A stretch of DNA of 64,000 nucleotides, taken from NCBI GenBank assembly GCA_963995525.1, contig CAXEFP010000887.1, forward strand, positions 1,302,001 to 1,366,000, read 5' to 3'. Shown one piece after another: positions 46,269-61,447 of this stretch. Position 1 is the first letter of the stretch. Each line of letters starts with the position of its first letter. Source of the stretch: Escarpia spicata (Eukaryota > Annelida > Polychaeta > Sabellida > Siboglinidae). The notes under the pieces were generated by a model. The model was not told where the DNA came from. It ran no database searches and saw only the letters and a program-made list of their open reading frames with translations. The position numbers and the translations under genes were made by a program.

Positions 46269-49200
46269 ACACACATAATATATAGACTGGGAATAAAACA
46301 TTGTTCTACTGACACACATAATACATAGACTGGGAATGAAACATTGTACAACTGACACTCATGATAAATAGACTGGGAATGAAACATTGTACTACTGACA
46401 CACATAATAAATAGACTGGGAATAAAACATTGTACTACTGACACTCATGATAAATAGACTGGGAATAAAACATTGTACTACTGACACACATAATAAATAG
46501 ACTGGGAATAAAAAATTGTACTACTGACACACATAATAAATAGACTGGGAATAAAACATTGCACTACTGACACTGATGATAAATAGACTGGGAATAAAAC
46601 ATTGTACAACTAACACACATAATAAATAGACTGGGAATGAAATATTGTACTACTGACACACATAATAAATAGACTGGGAATGAAACATTGTACAACTGAC
46701 ACACATAATAAATAGACTGGGAATGAAACATTGTACTACTAACACACATAATACATAGACTGGGAATAAAACATTGTACTACTGACACACATAATAAATA
46801 GACCGGGAATAAAACATCGTACAACTGACACACATAATAAATAGACTGAGAATAAAACATTGTACAACTGACACACATAATAAATAGACTGGGAATAAAA
46901 CATTGTACAACTGACACACATAATAAATAGACTGGGAATAAAACATTGTACAACTGACACACATAATACATAGACTGGGAATAAAACATTGTACTACTGA
47001 CACACATAATACATAGACTGGGAATGAAACATTGTACAACTGACACACATAATAAATAGACTGGGAATGAAACATTGTACTACTTACACACATAATAAAT
47101 AGACTGGGAATGAAACATTGTACAACTGACACTCATGATAAATAGACTGGGAATAAAACATTGTACTACTGACACACATAATAAGTAGACTGGGAATAAA
47201 ACATTGTACAACTGACACACATAATACTTAGACTGGGAATAAAACATTGTACTACTGACACACATAATACATAGACTGGGAATGAAACATTGTACAACTG
47301 ACACACATAATAAATAGACTGGGAATGAAACATTGTACTACTGACACACATAATAAATAGACTGGGAATGAAACATTGTACTACTAACACACATAATACA
47401 TAGAGTGGGAATGAAACATTGTACAACTGACACACATAATAAATAGACTGGGAATGAAACATTGTACAACTGACACTCATGATAAATAGACTGGGAATGA
47501 AACATTGTACTACTGACACACATAATAAATAGACTGGGAATAAAACATTGTACTACTGACACTCATGATATATAGACTGCGAATAAAACATTGTACAACT
47601 GACACACATAATAAATAGACTGGGAATAAAACATTGTACTACTGACACACATAATAAATAGACTGGGAATAAAACATTGTATTACTGACACTGATGATAA
47701 ATAGACTGGGAATAAAACATTGTACAACTAACACACATAATAAATAGACTGGGAATAAAACATTGTACAACTGACACACATAATAAATAGACTGGGAATA
47801 AAACATTGTACAACTGACACACATAATACATAGACTGGGAATAAAACATTGTACTACTGACACACATAATACATAGACTGGGAATGAAACATTGTACAAC
47901 TGACACACATAATAAATAGACTGGGAATGAAACATTGTACTACTGACACACATAATAAATAGACTGGGAATGAAACATTGTACAACTGACACACATAATA
48001 AATAGACTGGGAATGAAACATTGTACTACTAACACACATAATAAATAGACTGGGAATAAAACATTGTACAACTGACACACATAATACATAGACTGGGAAT
48101 AAAACATTGTACTACTGACACACATAATACATAGACTGGGAATGAAACATTGTACAACTGACACACATAATAAATAGACTGGGAATGAAACATTGTACTA
48201 CTGACACACATAATAAATAGACTGGGAATGAAACATTGTACAACTGACACACATAATAAATAGACTGGGAATGAAACATTGTACTACTAACACACATAAT
48301 ACATAGACTGGGAATAAAACATTGTACTACTGACACACATAATACATAGACTGGGAGTAAAACATTGTTCAACTGACACACATAATAAATAGACTGGGAA
48401 TGAAATATTGTACTACTGACACACATAATAAATAGACTGGGAATGAAACATTGTACTACTGACACACATAATACATAGACTGGGAATGAAACATTGTACA
48501 ACTGACACACATAATACATAGACTGGGAATGAAACATTGTACAACTGACACACATAATAAATAGACTGGGAATGAAACATTGTACAACTGACACACATAA
48601 TAAATAGACTGGGAATAAAACATTGTACAACTGACACACATAATAAATAGACTGGGAATAAAACATTGAACTACTGACACACATAATAAATAGACTGGGA
48701 ATGAAACATTGTACAACTGACACACATAATAAATAGATTGGGAATAAAACATTGTACTACTGACACACATAATACATAGACTGGGAATAAAACATTGTAC
48801 AACTGACACGCATAATAAATAGACTGGGAATAAAACATTGTACTACTGACACTCATGATAAATAGATTGGGAATAAAACATTGTACAACTGACACACATA
48901 ATAAATAGACTGGGAATAAAACATTGTACAACTGACACACATAATAAATAGACTGGGAATAAAACATTGTACAACTGACACACATAATATATAGACTGGG
49001 AATAAAACATTGTTCTACTGACACACATAATACATAGACTGGGAATGAAACATTGTACAACTGACACTCATGATAAATAGACTGGGAATGAAACATTGTA
49101 CTACTGACACACATAATAAATAGACTGGGAATAAAACATTGTACTACTGACACTCATGATAAATAGACTGGGAATAAAACATTGTACTACTGACACACAT

Positions 49201-49622
49201 AATAAATAGACTGGGAATAAAACATTGTACTACTGACACACATAATAAATAGACTGGGAATAAAACATTGCACTACTGACACTGATGATAAATAGACTGG
49301 GAATAAAACATTGTACAACTAACACACATAATAAATAGACTGGGAATGAAATATTGTACTACTGACACACATAATAAATAGACTGGGAATGAAACATTGT
49401 ACAACTGACACACATAATAAATAGACTGGGAATGAAACATTGTACTACTGACACACATAATACATAGACTGGGAATAAAACATTGTACTACTGACACACA
49501 TAATAAATAGACCGGGAATAAAACATCGTACAACTGACACACATAATAAATAGACTGAGAATAAAACATTGTACAACTGACACACATAATAAATAGACTG
49601 GGAATAAAACATTGTACAACTG
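44420..49622. repeat. 57-monomer tandem duplication with a 6-monomer expansion
   Basis: Bases 44420-45580 match 46871-48031 (57-monomer offset), and 45581-46913 match 48290-49622 (63-monomer offset). The change of offset is explained by six extra monomers at 48032-48289. Private changes include TACTTACAC near 47083, ATTACTGAC near 47681 and AAAAATTG near 46513. The pair overlaps the 58-monomer duplication, so one region was duplicated twice in succession. Confidence 0.8.
47774..48289. repeat. Adjacent 6-monomer tandem duplication (258 bp x 2)
   Basis: The six monomers at 47774-48031 are repeated in the same order at 48032-48289. By position 13, position 27 and tail they read: A, A, CAACTG; C, A, TACTACTG; C, G, CAACTG; A, G, TACTACTG; A, G, CAACTG; A, G, CTACTA. 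The same doubled block is found at 54224-54739, inside a larger copied segment, with a private CATAGTAC near 54344. Confidence 0.85.
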
Positions 49623-52503
49623 ACACACATAATAAACAGACTGGGAATAAAACATTGTACTACTGACACACATAATACATAGACTGGGAATAAAACATTG
49701 TTCAACTGACACACATAATAAATAGACTGGGAATGAAATATTGTACTACTGACACACATAATAAATAGACTGGGAATGAAACATTGTACTACTGACACAC
49801 ATAATACATAGACTGGGAATGAAACATTGTACAACTGACACACATAATACATAGACTGGGAATGAAACATTGTACAACTGACACACATAATAAATAGACT
49901 GGGAATGAAACATTGTACAACTGACACACATAATAAATAGACTGGGAATAAAACATTGTACAACTGACACACATAATAAATAGACTGGGAATAAAACATT
50001 GTACAATTAACACACATAATAAATAGACTGGGAATAAAACATTGTACAACTGACACACATAATAAATAGACTGGGAATAAAACATTGTACAACTGACACA
50101 CATAATACATAGACTGGGAATAAAACATTGTACTACTGACACACATAATACATAGACTGGGAATGAAACATTGTACAACTGACACACATAATACATAGAC
50201 TGGGAATGAAACATTGTACAACTGACACACATAATAAATAGACTGGGAATGAAATATTGTACTACTAACACACATAATAAATAGACTGGGAATGAAACAT
50301 TGTACTACTAACACACATAATACATAGACTGGGAATAAAACATTGTACTACTGACACACATAATAAATAGACTGGGAATAAAACATCGTACAACTGACAC
50401 ACATAATAAATAGAATGGGAATAAAACATTGTACAACTGACACACATAATAAATAGACTGGGAATAAAACATTGTACAACTGACACACATAATAAACAGA
50501 CTGGGAATAAAACATTGTACTACTGACACACATAATACATAGACTGGGAATAAAACATTGTTCAACTGACACACATAATACATAGACTGGGAATGAAACA
50601 TTGTACAACTGACACACATAATACATAGACTGGGAATGAAACATTGTACAACTGACACACATAATAAATAGACTGGGAATGAAACATTGTACAACTGACA
50701 CACATAATAAATAGACTGGGAATAAAACATTGTACAACTGACACACATAATAAATAGACTGGGAATAAAACATTGTACAACTGACACACATAATATATAG
50801 ACTGGGAATAAAACATTGTTCTACTGACACACATAATACATAGACTGGGAATGAAACATTGTACAACTGACACTCATGATAAATAGACTGGGAATGAAAC
50901 ATTGTACTACTGACACACATAATAAATAGACTGGGAATAAAACATTGTACTACTGACACTCATGATAAATAGACTGGGAATAAAACATTGTACTACTGAC
51001 ACACATAATAAATAGACTGGGAATAAAACATTGTACTACTGACACACATAATAAATAGACTGGGAATAAAACATTGCACTACTGACACTGATGATAAATA
51101 GACTGGGAATAAAACATTGTACAACTAACACACATAATAAATAGACTGGGAATGAAATATTGTACTACTGACACACATAATAAATAGACTGGGAATGAAA
51201 CATTGTACAACTGACACACATAATAAATAGACTGGGAATGAAACATTGTACTACTGACACACATAATACATAGACTGGGAATAAAACATTGTACTACTGA
51301 CACACATAATAAATAGACCGGGAATAAAACATCGTACAACTGACACACATAATAAATAGACTGAGAATAAAACATTGTACAACTGACACACATAATAAAT
51401 AGACTGGGAATAAAACATTGTACAACTGACATACATAATAAACAGACTGGGAATAAAACATTGTACTACTGACACACATAATACATAGACTGGGAATAAA
51501 ACATTGTTCAACTGACACACATAATAAATAGACTGGGAATGAAATATTGTACTACTGACACACATAATAAATAGACTGGGAATGAAACATTGTACTACTG
51601 ACACACATAATACATAGACTGGGAATGAAACATTGTACAACTGACACACATAATACATAGACTGGGAATGAAACATTGTACAACTGACACACATAATAAA
51701 TAGACTGGGAATGAAACATTGTACAACTGACACACATAATAAATAGACTGGGAATAAAACATTGTACAACTGACACACATAATATATAGACTGGGAATAA
51801 AACATTGTACAATTAACACACATAATAAATAGACTGGGAATAAAACATTGTACAACTGACACACATAATAAATAGACTGGGAATAAAACATTGTACAACT
51901 GACACACATAATACATAGACTGGGAATAAAACATTGTACTACTGACACACATAATACATAGACTGGGAATGAAACATTGTACAACTGACACACATAATAC
52001 ATAGACTGGGAATGAAACATTGTACAGCTGACACACATAATAAATAGACTGGGAATGAAATATTGTACTACTAACACACATAATAAATAGACTGGGAATG
52101 AAACATTGTACTACTAACACACATAATACATAGACTGGGAATAAAACATTGTACTACTGACACACATAATAAATAGACTGGGAATAAAACATCGTACAAC
52201 TGACACACATAATAAATAGAATGGGAATAAAACATTGTACAACTGACACACATAATAAATAGACTGGGAATAAAACATTGTACAACTGACACACATAATA
52301 AACAGACTGGGAATAAAACATTGTACTACTGACACACATAATACATAGACTGGGAATAAAACATTGTTCAACTGACACACATAATACATAGACTGGGAAT
52401 GAAACATTGTACAACTGACACACATAATACATAGACTGGGAATGAAACATTGTACAACTGACACACATAATAAATAGACTGGGAATGAAACATTGTACAA
52501 CTG
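48892..52503. repeat. 42-monomer tandem duplication (1,806-bp units)
   Basis: Units 48892-50697 and 50698-52503 match in order, with one further matching monomer. Shared marks are ATATAG with TTGTTCTACTG (48978/50784), TTGCAC, ACACTGATG (49279/51085), ACCGGG, CTGAGA, AAACAG, CAATTAACAC (about 50006/51812) and AGAATGGG. Private differences in the second unit include GACATACATAAT near 51430, ATATAG near 51784 and CAGCTGACAC near 52026. Confidence 0.85.
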
Positions 52504-53621
52504 ACACACATAATAAATAGACTGGGAATAAAACATTGTACAACTGACACACATAATAAATTGACTGGGAATAAAACATTGTACTACTGACACACATAAT
52601 AAATAGACTGGGAATAAAACATTGTACTACTGACACACATAATACATAGACTGGGAATAAAACATTGTACAACTGACACACATAATAAATAGACTGGGAA
52701 TAAAACATTGTACTACTGACACTCATGATAAATAGACTGGGAATAAAATATTGTACAACTAACACACATAATAAATAGACTGGGAATAAAACATTGTACA
52801 ACTGACACACATAATAAATAGACTGGGAATAAAACATTGTACAACTGACACACATAATACATAGACTGGGAATAAAACATTGTACTACTGACACACATAA
52901 TACATAGACTGGGAATTAAACATTGTACTATTGACACACATAATAAATAGACTGGGAATGAAACATTGTACAACTGACACACATAATACATAGACTGGGA
53001 ATAAAACATTGTACTACTGACACACATAATAAATAGACCGGGAATAAAACATCGTACAACTGACACACATAATAAATAGACTGAGAATAAAACATTGTAC
53101 AACTGACAAACATAATAAATAGACTGGGAATGAAACATTGTACAACTGACACTCATGATAAAAAGACTGGGAATGAAACATTGTACTACTGACACACATA
53201 ATAAATAGACTGGGAATAAAACATTGTACTACTGACACACATAATAAATAGACTGGGAATAAAACATTGCACTACTGACACTGATGATAAATAGACTGGG
53301 AATAAAACATTGTACAACTAACACACATAATAAATAGACTGGGAATGAAATATTGTACTACTGACACACATAATAAATAGACTGGGAATGAAACATTGTA
53401 CAACTGACACACATAATACATAGACTGGGAATAAAACATTGTACTACTGACACACATAATAAATAGACCGGGAATAAAACAGCGTACAACTGACACACAT
53501 AATAAATAGACTGAGAATAAAACATTGTACAACTGACACACATAATAAATAGACTGGGAATAAAACATTGTACAACTGACACACATAATAAACAGACTGG
53601 GAATAAAACATTGTACTACTG
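50999..53621. repeat. 2.62-kb duplicon, partner of 55256-57878
   Basis: Sixty-one monomers match at a 99-monomer (4,257-bp) offset. Shared marks include TACTATTGACAC (about 52930/57187), GACAAACATAAT (about 53106/57363), AAATTGACTGGG and the CAGCG variant of the ACCGGG monomer (53450/57707). Differences seen include AAAAGACTGGG near 53161, and the absence from the partner of some private changes at 51.4-52.0 kb. Family B throughout. Confidence 0.84.
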
Positions 53622-53664
53622 ACACACATAATACATAGACTGGGAATGAAACATTGTACAACTG

Positions 53665-55298
53665 ACACACATAATACTTAGACTGGGAATAAAACATTGT
53701 ACTACTGACACACATAATACATAGACTGGGAATGAAACATTGTACAACTGACACACATAATAAATAGACTGGGAATGAAACATTGTACTACTGACACACA
53801 TAATTAATAGACTGGGAATGAAACATTGTACTACTAACACACATAATACATAGAGTGGGAATGAAACATTGTACAACTGACACACATAATAAATAGACTG
53901 GGAATGAAACATTGTACAACTGACACTCATGATAAATAGACTGGGAATGAAACATTGTACTACTCACACACATAATAAATAGACTGGGAATAAAACATTG
54001 TACTACTGACACTCATGATATATAGACTGCGAATAAAACATTGTACAACTGACACACATAATAAATAGACTGGGAATAAAACATTGTACTACTGACACAC
54101 ATAATAAATAGACTGGGAATAAAACATTGTATTACTGACACTGATGATAAATAGACTGGGAATAAAACATTGTACAACTAACACACATAATAAATAGACT
54201 GGGAATAAAACATTGTACAACTGACACACATAATAAATAGACTGGGAATAAAACATTGTACAACTGACACACATAATACATAGACTGGGAATAAAACATT
54301 GTACTACTGACACACATAATACATAGACTGGGAATGAAACATAGTACAACTGACACACATAATAAATAGACTGGGAATGAAACATTGTACTACTGACACA
54401 CATAATAAATAGACTGGGAATGAAACATTGTACAACTGACACACATAATAAATAGACTGGGAATGAAACATTGTACTACTAACACACATAATAAATAGAC
54501 TGGGAATAAAACATTGTACAACTGACACACATAATACATAGACTGGGAATAAAACATTGTACTACTGACACACATAATACATAGACTGGGAATGAAACAT
54601 TGTACAACTGACACACATAATAAATAGACTGGGAATGAAACATTGTACTACTGACACACATAATAAATAGACTGGGAATGAAACATTGTACAACTGACAC
54701 ACATAATAAATAGACTGGGAATGAAACATTGTACTACTAACACACATAATACATAGACTGGGAATAAAACATTGTACTACTGACACACATAATACATAGA
54801 CTGGGAGTAAAACATTGTTCAACTGACACACATAATAAATAGACTGGGAATGAAACATTGTACAACTGACACACATAATAAATAGATTGGGAATAAAACA
54901 TTGTACTACTGACACACATAATACATAGACTGGGAATAAAACATTGTACAACTGACACGCATAATAAATAGACTGGGAATAAAACATTGTACTACTGACA
55001 CTCATGATAAATAGATTGGGAATAAAACATTGTACAACTGACACACATAATAAATAGACTGGGAATAAAACATTGTACAACTGACACACATAATAAATAG
55101 ACTGGGAATAAAACATTGTACAACTGACACACATAATATATAGACTGGGAATAAAACATTGTTCTACTGACACACATAATACATAGACTGGGAATGAAAC
55201 ATTGTACAACTGACACTCATGATAAATAGACTGGGAATGAAACATTGTACTACTGACACACATAATAAATAGACTGGGAATAAAACATTGTACTACTG
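53665..55298. repeat. Segment related to 47215-49149 with 301 bp missing
   Basis: The left part matches from 47215 at a 150-monomer offset and the right part matches up to 49149 at a 143-monomer offset. Seven monomers corresponding to 48376-48676 are absent at the join near 54826-54868. Marks shared with the source are ACTTAG, AGAGTGGG, GATATATAGACTGCG, ATTACTGAC near 54131, the doubled 6-monomer block, GGGAGTAAAAC, AGATTGGG, CACGCATAAT and TTGTTCTACTG. It is a family A island between two family B copies. Confidence 0.78.
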
Positions 55299-57878
55299 AC
55301 ACACATAATAAATAGACTGGGAATAAAACATTGCACTACTGACACTGATGATAAATAGACTGGGAATAAAACATTGTACAACTAACACACATAATAAATA
55401 GACTGGGAATTAAATATTGTACTACTGACACACATAATAAATAGACTGGGAATGAAACATTGTACAACTGACACACATAATAAATAGACTGGGAATGAAA
55501 CATTGTACTACTGACACACATAATACATAGACTGGGAATAAAACATTGTACTACTGACACACATAATAAATAGACCGGGAATAAAACATCGTACAACTGA
55601 CACACATAATAAATAGACTGAGAATAAAACATTGTACAACTGACACACATAATAAATAGACTGGGAATAAAACATTGTACAACTGACACACATAATAAAC
55701 AGACTGGGAATAAAACATTGTACTACTGACACACATAATACATAGACTGGGAATAAAACATTGTTCAACTGACACACATAATAAATAGACTGGGAATGAA
55801 ATATTGTACTACTGACACACATAATAAATAGACTGGGAATGAAACATTGTACTACTGACACACATAATACATAGACTGGGAATGAAACATTGTACAACTG
55901 ACACACATAATACATAGACTGGGAATGAAACATTGTACAACTGACACACATAATAAATAGACTGGGAATGAAACATTGTACAACTGACACACATAATAAA
56001 TAGACTGGGAATAAAACATTGTACAACTGACACACATAATAAATAGACTGGGAATAAAACATTGTACAATTAACACACATAATAAATAGACTGGGAATAA
56101 AACATTGTACAACTGACACACATAATAAATAGACTGGGAATAAAACATTGTACAACTGACACACATAATACATAGACTGGGAATAAAACATTGTACTACT
56201 GACACACATAATACATAGACTGGGAATGAAACATTGTACAACTGACACACATAATACATAGACTGGGAATGAAACATTGTACAACTGACACACATAATAA
56301 ATAGACTGGGAATGAAATATTGTACTACTAACACACATAATAAATAGACTGGGAATGAAACATTGTACTACTAACACACATAATACATAGACTGGGAATA
56401 AAACATTGTACTACTGACACACATAATAAATAGACTGGGAATAAAACATCGTACAACTGACACACATAATAAATAGAATGGGAATAAAACATTGTACAAC
56501 TGACACACATAATAAATAGACTGGGAATAAAACATTGTACAACTGACACACATAATAAACAGACTGGGAATAAAACATTGTACTACTGACACACATAATA
56601 CATAGACTGGGAATAAAACATTGTTCAACTGACACACATAATACATAGACTGGGAATGAAACATTGTACAACTGACACACATAATACATAGACTGGGAAT
56701 GAAACATTGTACAACTGACACACATAATAAATAGACTGGGAATGAAACATTGTACAACTGACACACATAATAAATAGACTGGGAATAAAACATTGTACAA
56801 CTGACACACATAATAAATTGACTGGGAATAAAACATTGTACTACTGACACACATAATAAATAGACTGGGAATAAAACATTGTACTACTGACACACATAAT
56901 ACATAGACTGGGAATAAAACATTGTACAACTGACACACATAATAAATAGACTGGGAATAAAACATTGTACTACTGACACTCATGATAAATAGACTGGGAA
57001 TAAAATATTGTACAACTAACACACATAATAAATAGACTGGGAATAAAACATTGTACAACTGACACACATAATAAATAGACTGGGAATAAAACATTGTACA
57101 ACTGACACACATAATACATAGACTGGGAATAAAACATTGTACTACTGACACACATAATACATAGACTGGGAATTAAACATTGTACTATTGACACACATAA
57201 TAAATAGACTGGGAATGAAACATTGTACAACTGACACACATAATACATAGACTGGGAATAAAACATTGTACTACTGACACACATAATAAATAGACCGGGA
57301 ATAAAACATCGTACAACTGACACACATAATAAATAGACTGAGAATAAAACATTGTACAACTGACAAACATAATAAATAGACTGGGAATGAAACATTGTAC
57401 AACTGACACTCATGATAAATAGACTGGGAATGAAACATTGTACTACTGACACACATAATAAATAGACTGGGAATAAAACATTGTACTACTGACACACATA
57501 ATAAATAGACTGGGAATAAAACATTGCACTACTGACACTGATGATAAATAGACTGGGAATAAAACATTGTACAACTAACACACATAATAAATAGACTGGG
57601 AATGAAATATTGTACTACTGACACACATAATAAATAGACTGGGAATGAAACATTGTACAACTGACACACATAATACATAGACTGGGAATAAAACATTGTA
57701 CTACTGACACACATAATAAATAGACCGGGAATAAAACAGCGTACAACTGACACACATAATAAATAGACTGAGAATAAAACATTGTACAACTGACACACAT
57801 AATAAATAGACTGGGAATAAAACATTGTACAACTGACACACATAATAAACAGACTGGGAATAAAACATTGTACTACTG
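55256..57878. repeat. 2.62-kb duplicon, partner of 50999-53621
   Basis: Second member of the 99-monomer-offset pair. It carries GAATTAAATATTG near 55410, not present in the partner. Its right end runs into the 49-monomer tandem units, which reuse the part from 57234 onward. Confidence 0.84.
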
Positions 57879-60800
57879 ACACACATAATACATAGACTGG
57901 GAATAAAACATTGTTCAACTGACACACATAATAAATAGACTGGGAATGAAATATTGTACTACTGACACACATAATAAATAGACTGGGAATGAAACATTGT
58001 ACTACTGACACACATAATACATAGACTGGGAATTAAACATTGTACAACTGACACACATAATACATAGACTGGGAATGAAACATTGTACAACTGACACACA
58101 TAATAAATAGACTGGGAATGAAACATTGTACAACTGACACACATAATAAATAGACTGGGAATAAAACATTGTACAACTTACACACATAATACATAGACTG
58201 GGAATAAAACATTGTACTACTGACACACATAATACATAGACTGGGAATGAAACATTGTACAACTGACACACATAATACATAGACTGGGAATGAAACATTG
58301 TACAACTGACACACATAATAAATAGACTGGGAATGAAATATTGTACTACTAACACACATAATAAATAGACTGGGAATGAAACATTGTACTACTAACACAC
58401 ATAATACATAGACTGGGAATGAAACATTGTACTACTGACACACATAATAAATAGACTGGGAATAAAACATCGTACAACTGACACACATAATAAATAGAAT
58501 GGGAATAAAACATTGTACAACTGACACACATAATAAATAGACTGGGAATAAAACATAGTACAACTGACACACATAATAAACAGACTGGGAATAAAACATT
58601 GTACTACTGACACACATAATACATAGACTGGGAATAAAACATTGTTCAACTGACACACATAATACATAGACTGGGAATGAAACATTGTACAACTGACACA
58701 CATAATACATAGACTGGGAATGAAACATTGTACAACTGACACACATAATAAATAGACTGGGAATGAAACATTGTACAACTGACACACATAATAAATAGAC
58801 TGGGAATAAAACATTGTACAACTGACACACATAATAAATTGACTGGGAATAAAACATTGTACTACTGACACACATAATAAATAGATCGGGAATGAAACAT
58901 TGTACAACTGACACACATAATAAATAGACTGGGAATAAAACATTGTACTACTGACACACATAATACATAGACTGGGAATAAAACATTGTACAACTGACAC
59001 ACATAATAAATAGACTGGGAATAAAACATTGTACTACTGACCCTCATGATAAATAGACTGGGAATAAAATATTGTACAACTAACACACATAATAAATAGA
59101 CTGGGAATAAAACATTGTACAACTGACACACATAATAAATAGACTGGGAATAAAACATTGTACAACTGACACACATAATACATAGACTGGGAATAAAACA
59201 TTGTACTACTGACACACATAATACATAGACTGGGAATTAAACATTGTACTATTGACACACATAATAAATAGACTGGGAATGAAACATTGTACAACTGACA
59301 CACATAATAAATAGACTGGGAATGAAACATTGTACTACTAACACACATAATACATAGACTGGGAATAAAACATTGTACTACTGACACACATAATAAATAG
59401 ACCGGGAATAAAACATCGTACAACTGACACACATAATAAATAGACTGAGAATAAAACATTGTACAACTGACACACATAATAAATAGACTGGGAATGAAAC
59501 ATTGTACAACTGACACTCATGATAAATAGACTGGGAATGAAACATTGTACTACTGACACACATAATAAATAGACTGGGAATAAAACATTGTACTACTGAC
59601 ACACATAATAAATAGACTGGGAATAAAACATTGCACTACTGACACTGATGATAAATAGACTGGGAATAAAACATTGTACAACTAACACACATAATAAATA
59701 GACTGGGAATGAAATATTGTACTACTGACACACATAATAAATAGACTGGGAATGAAACATTGTACAACTGACACACATAATACATAGACTGGGAATAAAA
59801 CATTGTACTACTGACACACATAATAAATAGACCGGGAATAAAACAGCGTACAACTGACACACATAATAAATAGACTGAGAATAAAACATTGTACAACTGA
59901 CACACATAATAAATAGACTGGGAATAAAACATTGTACAACTGACACACATAATAAACAGACTGGGAATAAAACATTGTACTACTGACACACATAATACAT
60001 AGACTGGGAATAAAACATTGTTCAACTGACACACATAATAAATAGACTGGGAATGAAATATTGTACTACTGACACACATAATAAATAGACTGGGAATGAA
60101 ACATTGTACTACTGACACACATAATACATAGACTGGGAATTAAACATTGTACAACTGACACACATAATACATAGACTGGGAATGAAACATTGTACAACTG
60201 ACACACATAATAAATAGACTGGGAATGAAACATTGTACAACTGACACACATAATAAATAGACTGGGAATAAAACATTGTACAACTTACACACATAATACA
60301 TAGACTGGGAATAAAACATTGTACTACTGACACACATAATACATAGACTGGGAATGAAACATTGTACAACTGACACACATAATACATAGACTGGGAATGA
60401 AACATTGTACAACTGACACACATAATAAATAGACTGGGAATGAAATATTGTACTACTAACACACATAATAAATAGACTGGGAATGAAACATTGTACTACT
60501 AACACACATAATACATAGACTGGGAATGAAACATTGTACTACTGACACACATAATAAATAGACTGGGAATAAAACATCGTACAACTGACACACATAATAA
60601 ATAGAATGGGAATAAAACATTGTACAACTGACACACATAATAAATAGACTGGGAATAAAACATAGTACAACTGACACACATAATAAACAGACTGGGAATA
60701 AAACATTGTACTACTGACACACATAATACATAGACTGGGAATAAAACATTGTTCAACTGACACACATAATACATAGACTGGGAATGAAACATTGTACAAC

Positions 60801-61447
60801 TGACACACATAATACATAGACTGGGAATGAAACATTGTACAACTGACACACATAATAAATAGACTGGGAATGAAACATTGTACAACTGACACACATAATA
60901 AATAGACTGGGAATAAAACATTGTACAACTGACACACATAATAAATTGACTGGGAATAAAACATTGTACTACTGACACACATAATAAATAGATCGGGAAT
61001 GAAACATTGTACAACTGACACACATAATAAATAGACTGGGAATAAAACATTGTACTACTGACACACATAATACATAGACTGGGAATAAAACATTGTACAA
61101 CTGACACACATAATAAATAGACTGGGAATAAAACATTGTACTACTGACCCTCATGATAAATAGACTGGGAATAAAATATTGTACAACTAACACACATAAT
61201 AAATAGACTGGGAATAAAACATTGTACAACTGACACACATAATAAATAGACTGGGAATAAAACATTGTACAACTGACACACATAATACATAGACTGGGAA
61301 TAAAACATTGTACTACTGACACACATAATACATAGACTGGGAATTAAACATTGTACTATTGACACACATAATAAATAGACTGGGAATGAAACATTGTACA
61401 ACTGACACACATAATAAATAGACTGGGAATGAAACATTGTACTACTA
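57234..61447. repeat. 49-monomer tandem duplication (2,107-bp units)
   Basis: Units 57234-59340 and 59341-61447 share marks rare elsewhere: CAACTTACAC (58177/60284), GATCGGG (about 58883/60990), GACCCTCATG (about 59040/61147), CATAGTAC (about 58557/60664), GAATTAAACATTG in a C13 monomer (about 58033/60140), and CAGCG in the ACCGGG monomer. The preceding monomer ends CAACTG at 57233 but CTACTA at 59340, which fixes the left edge. Confidence 0.86.
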
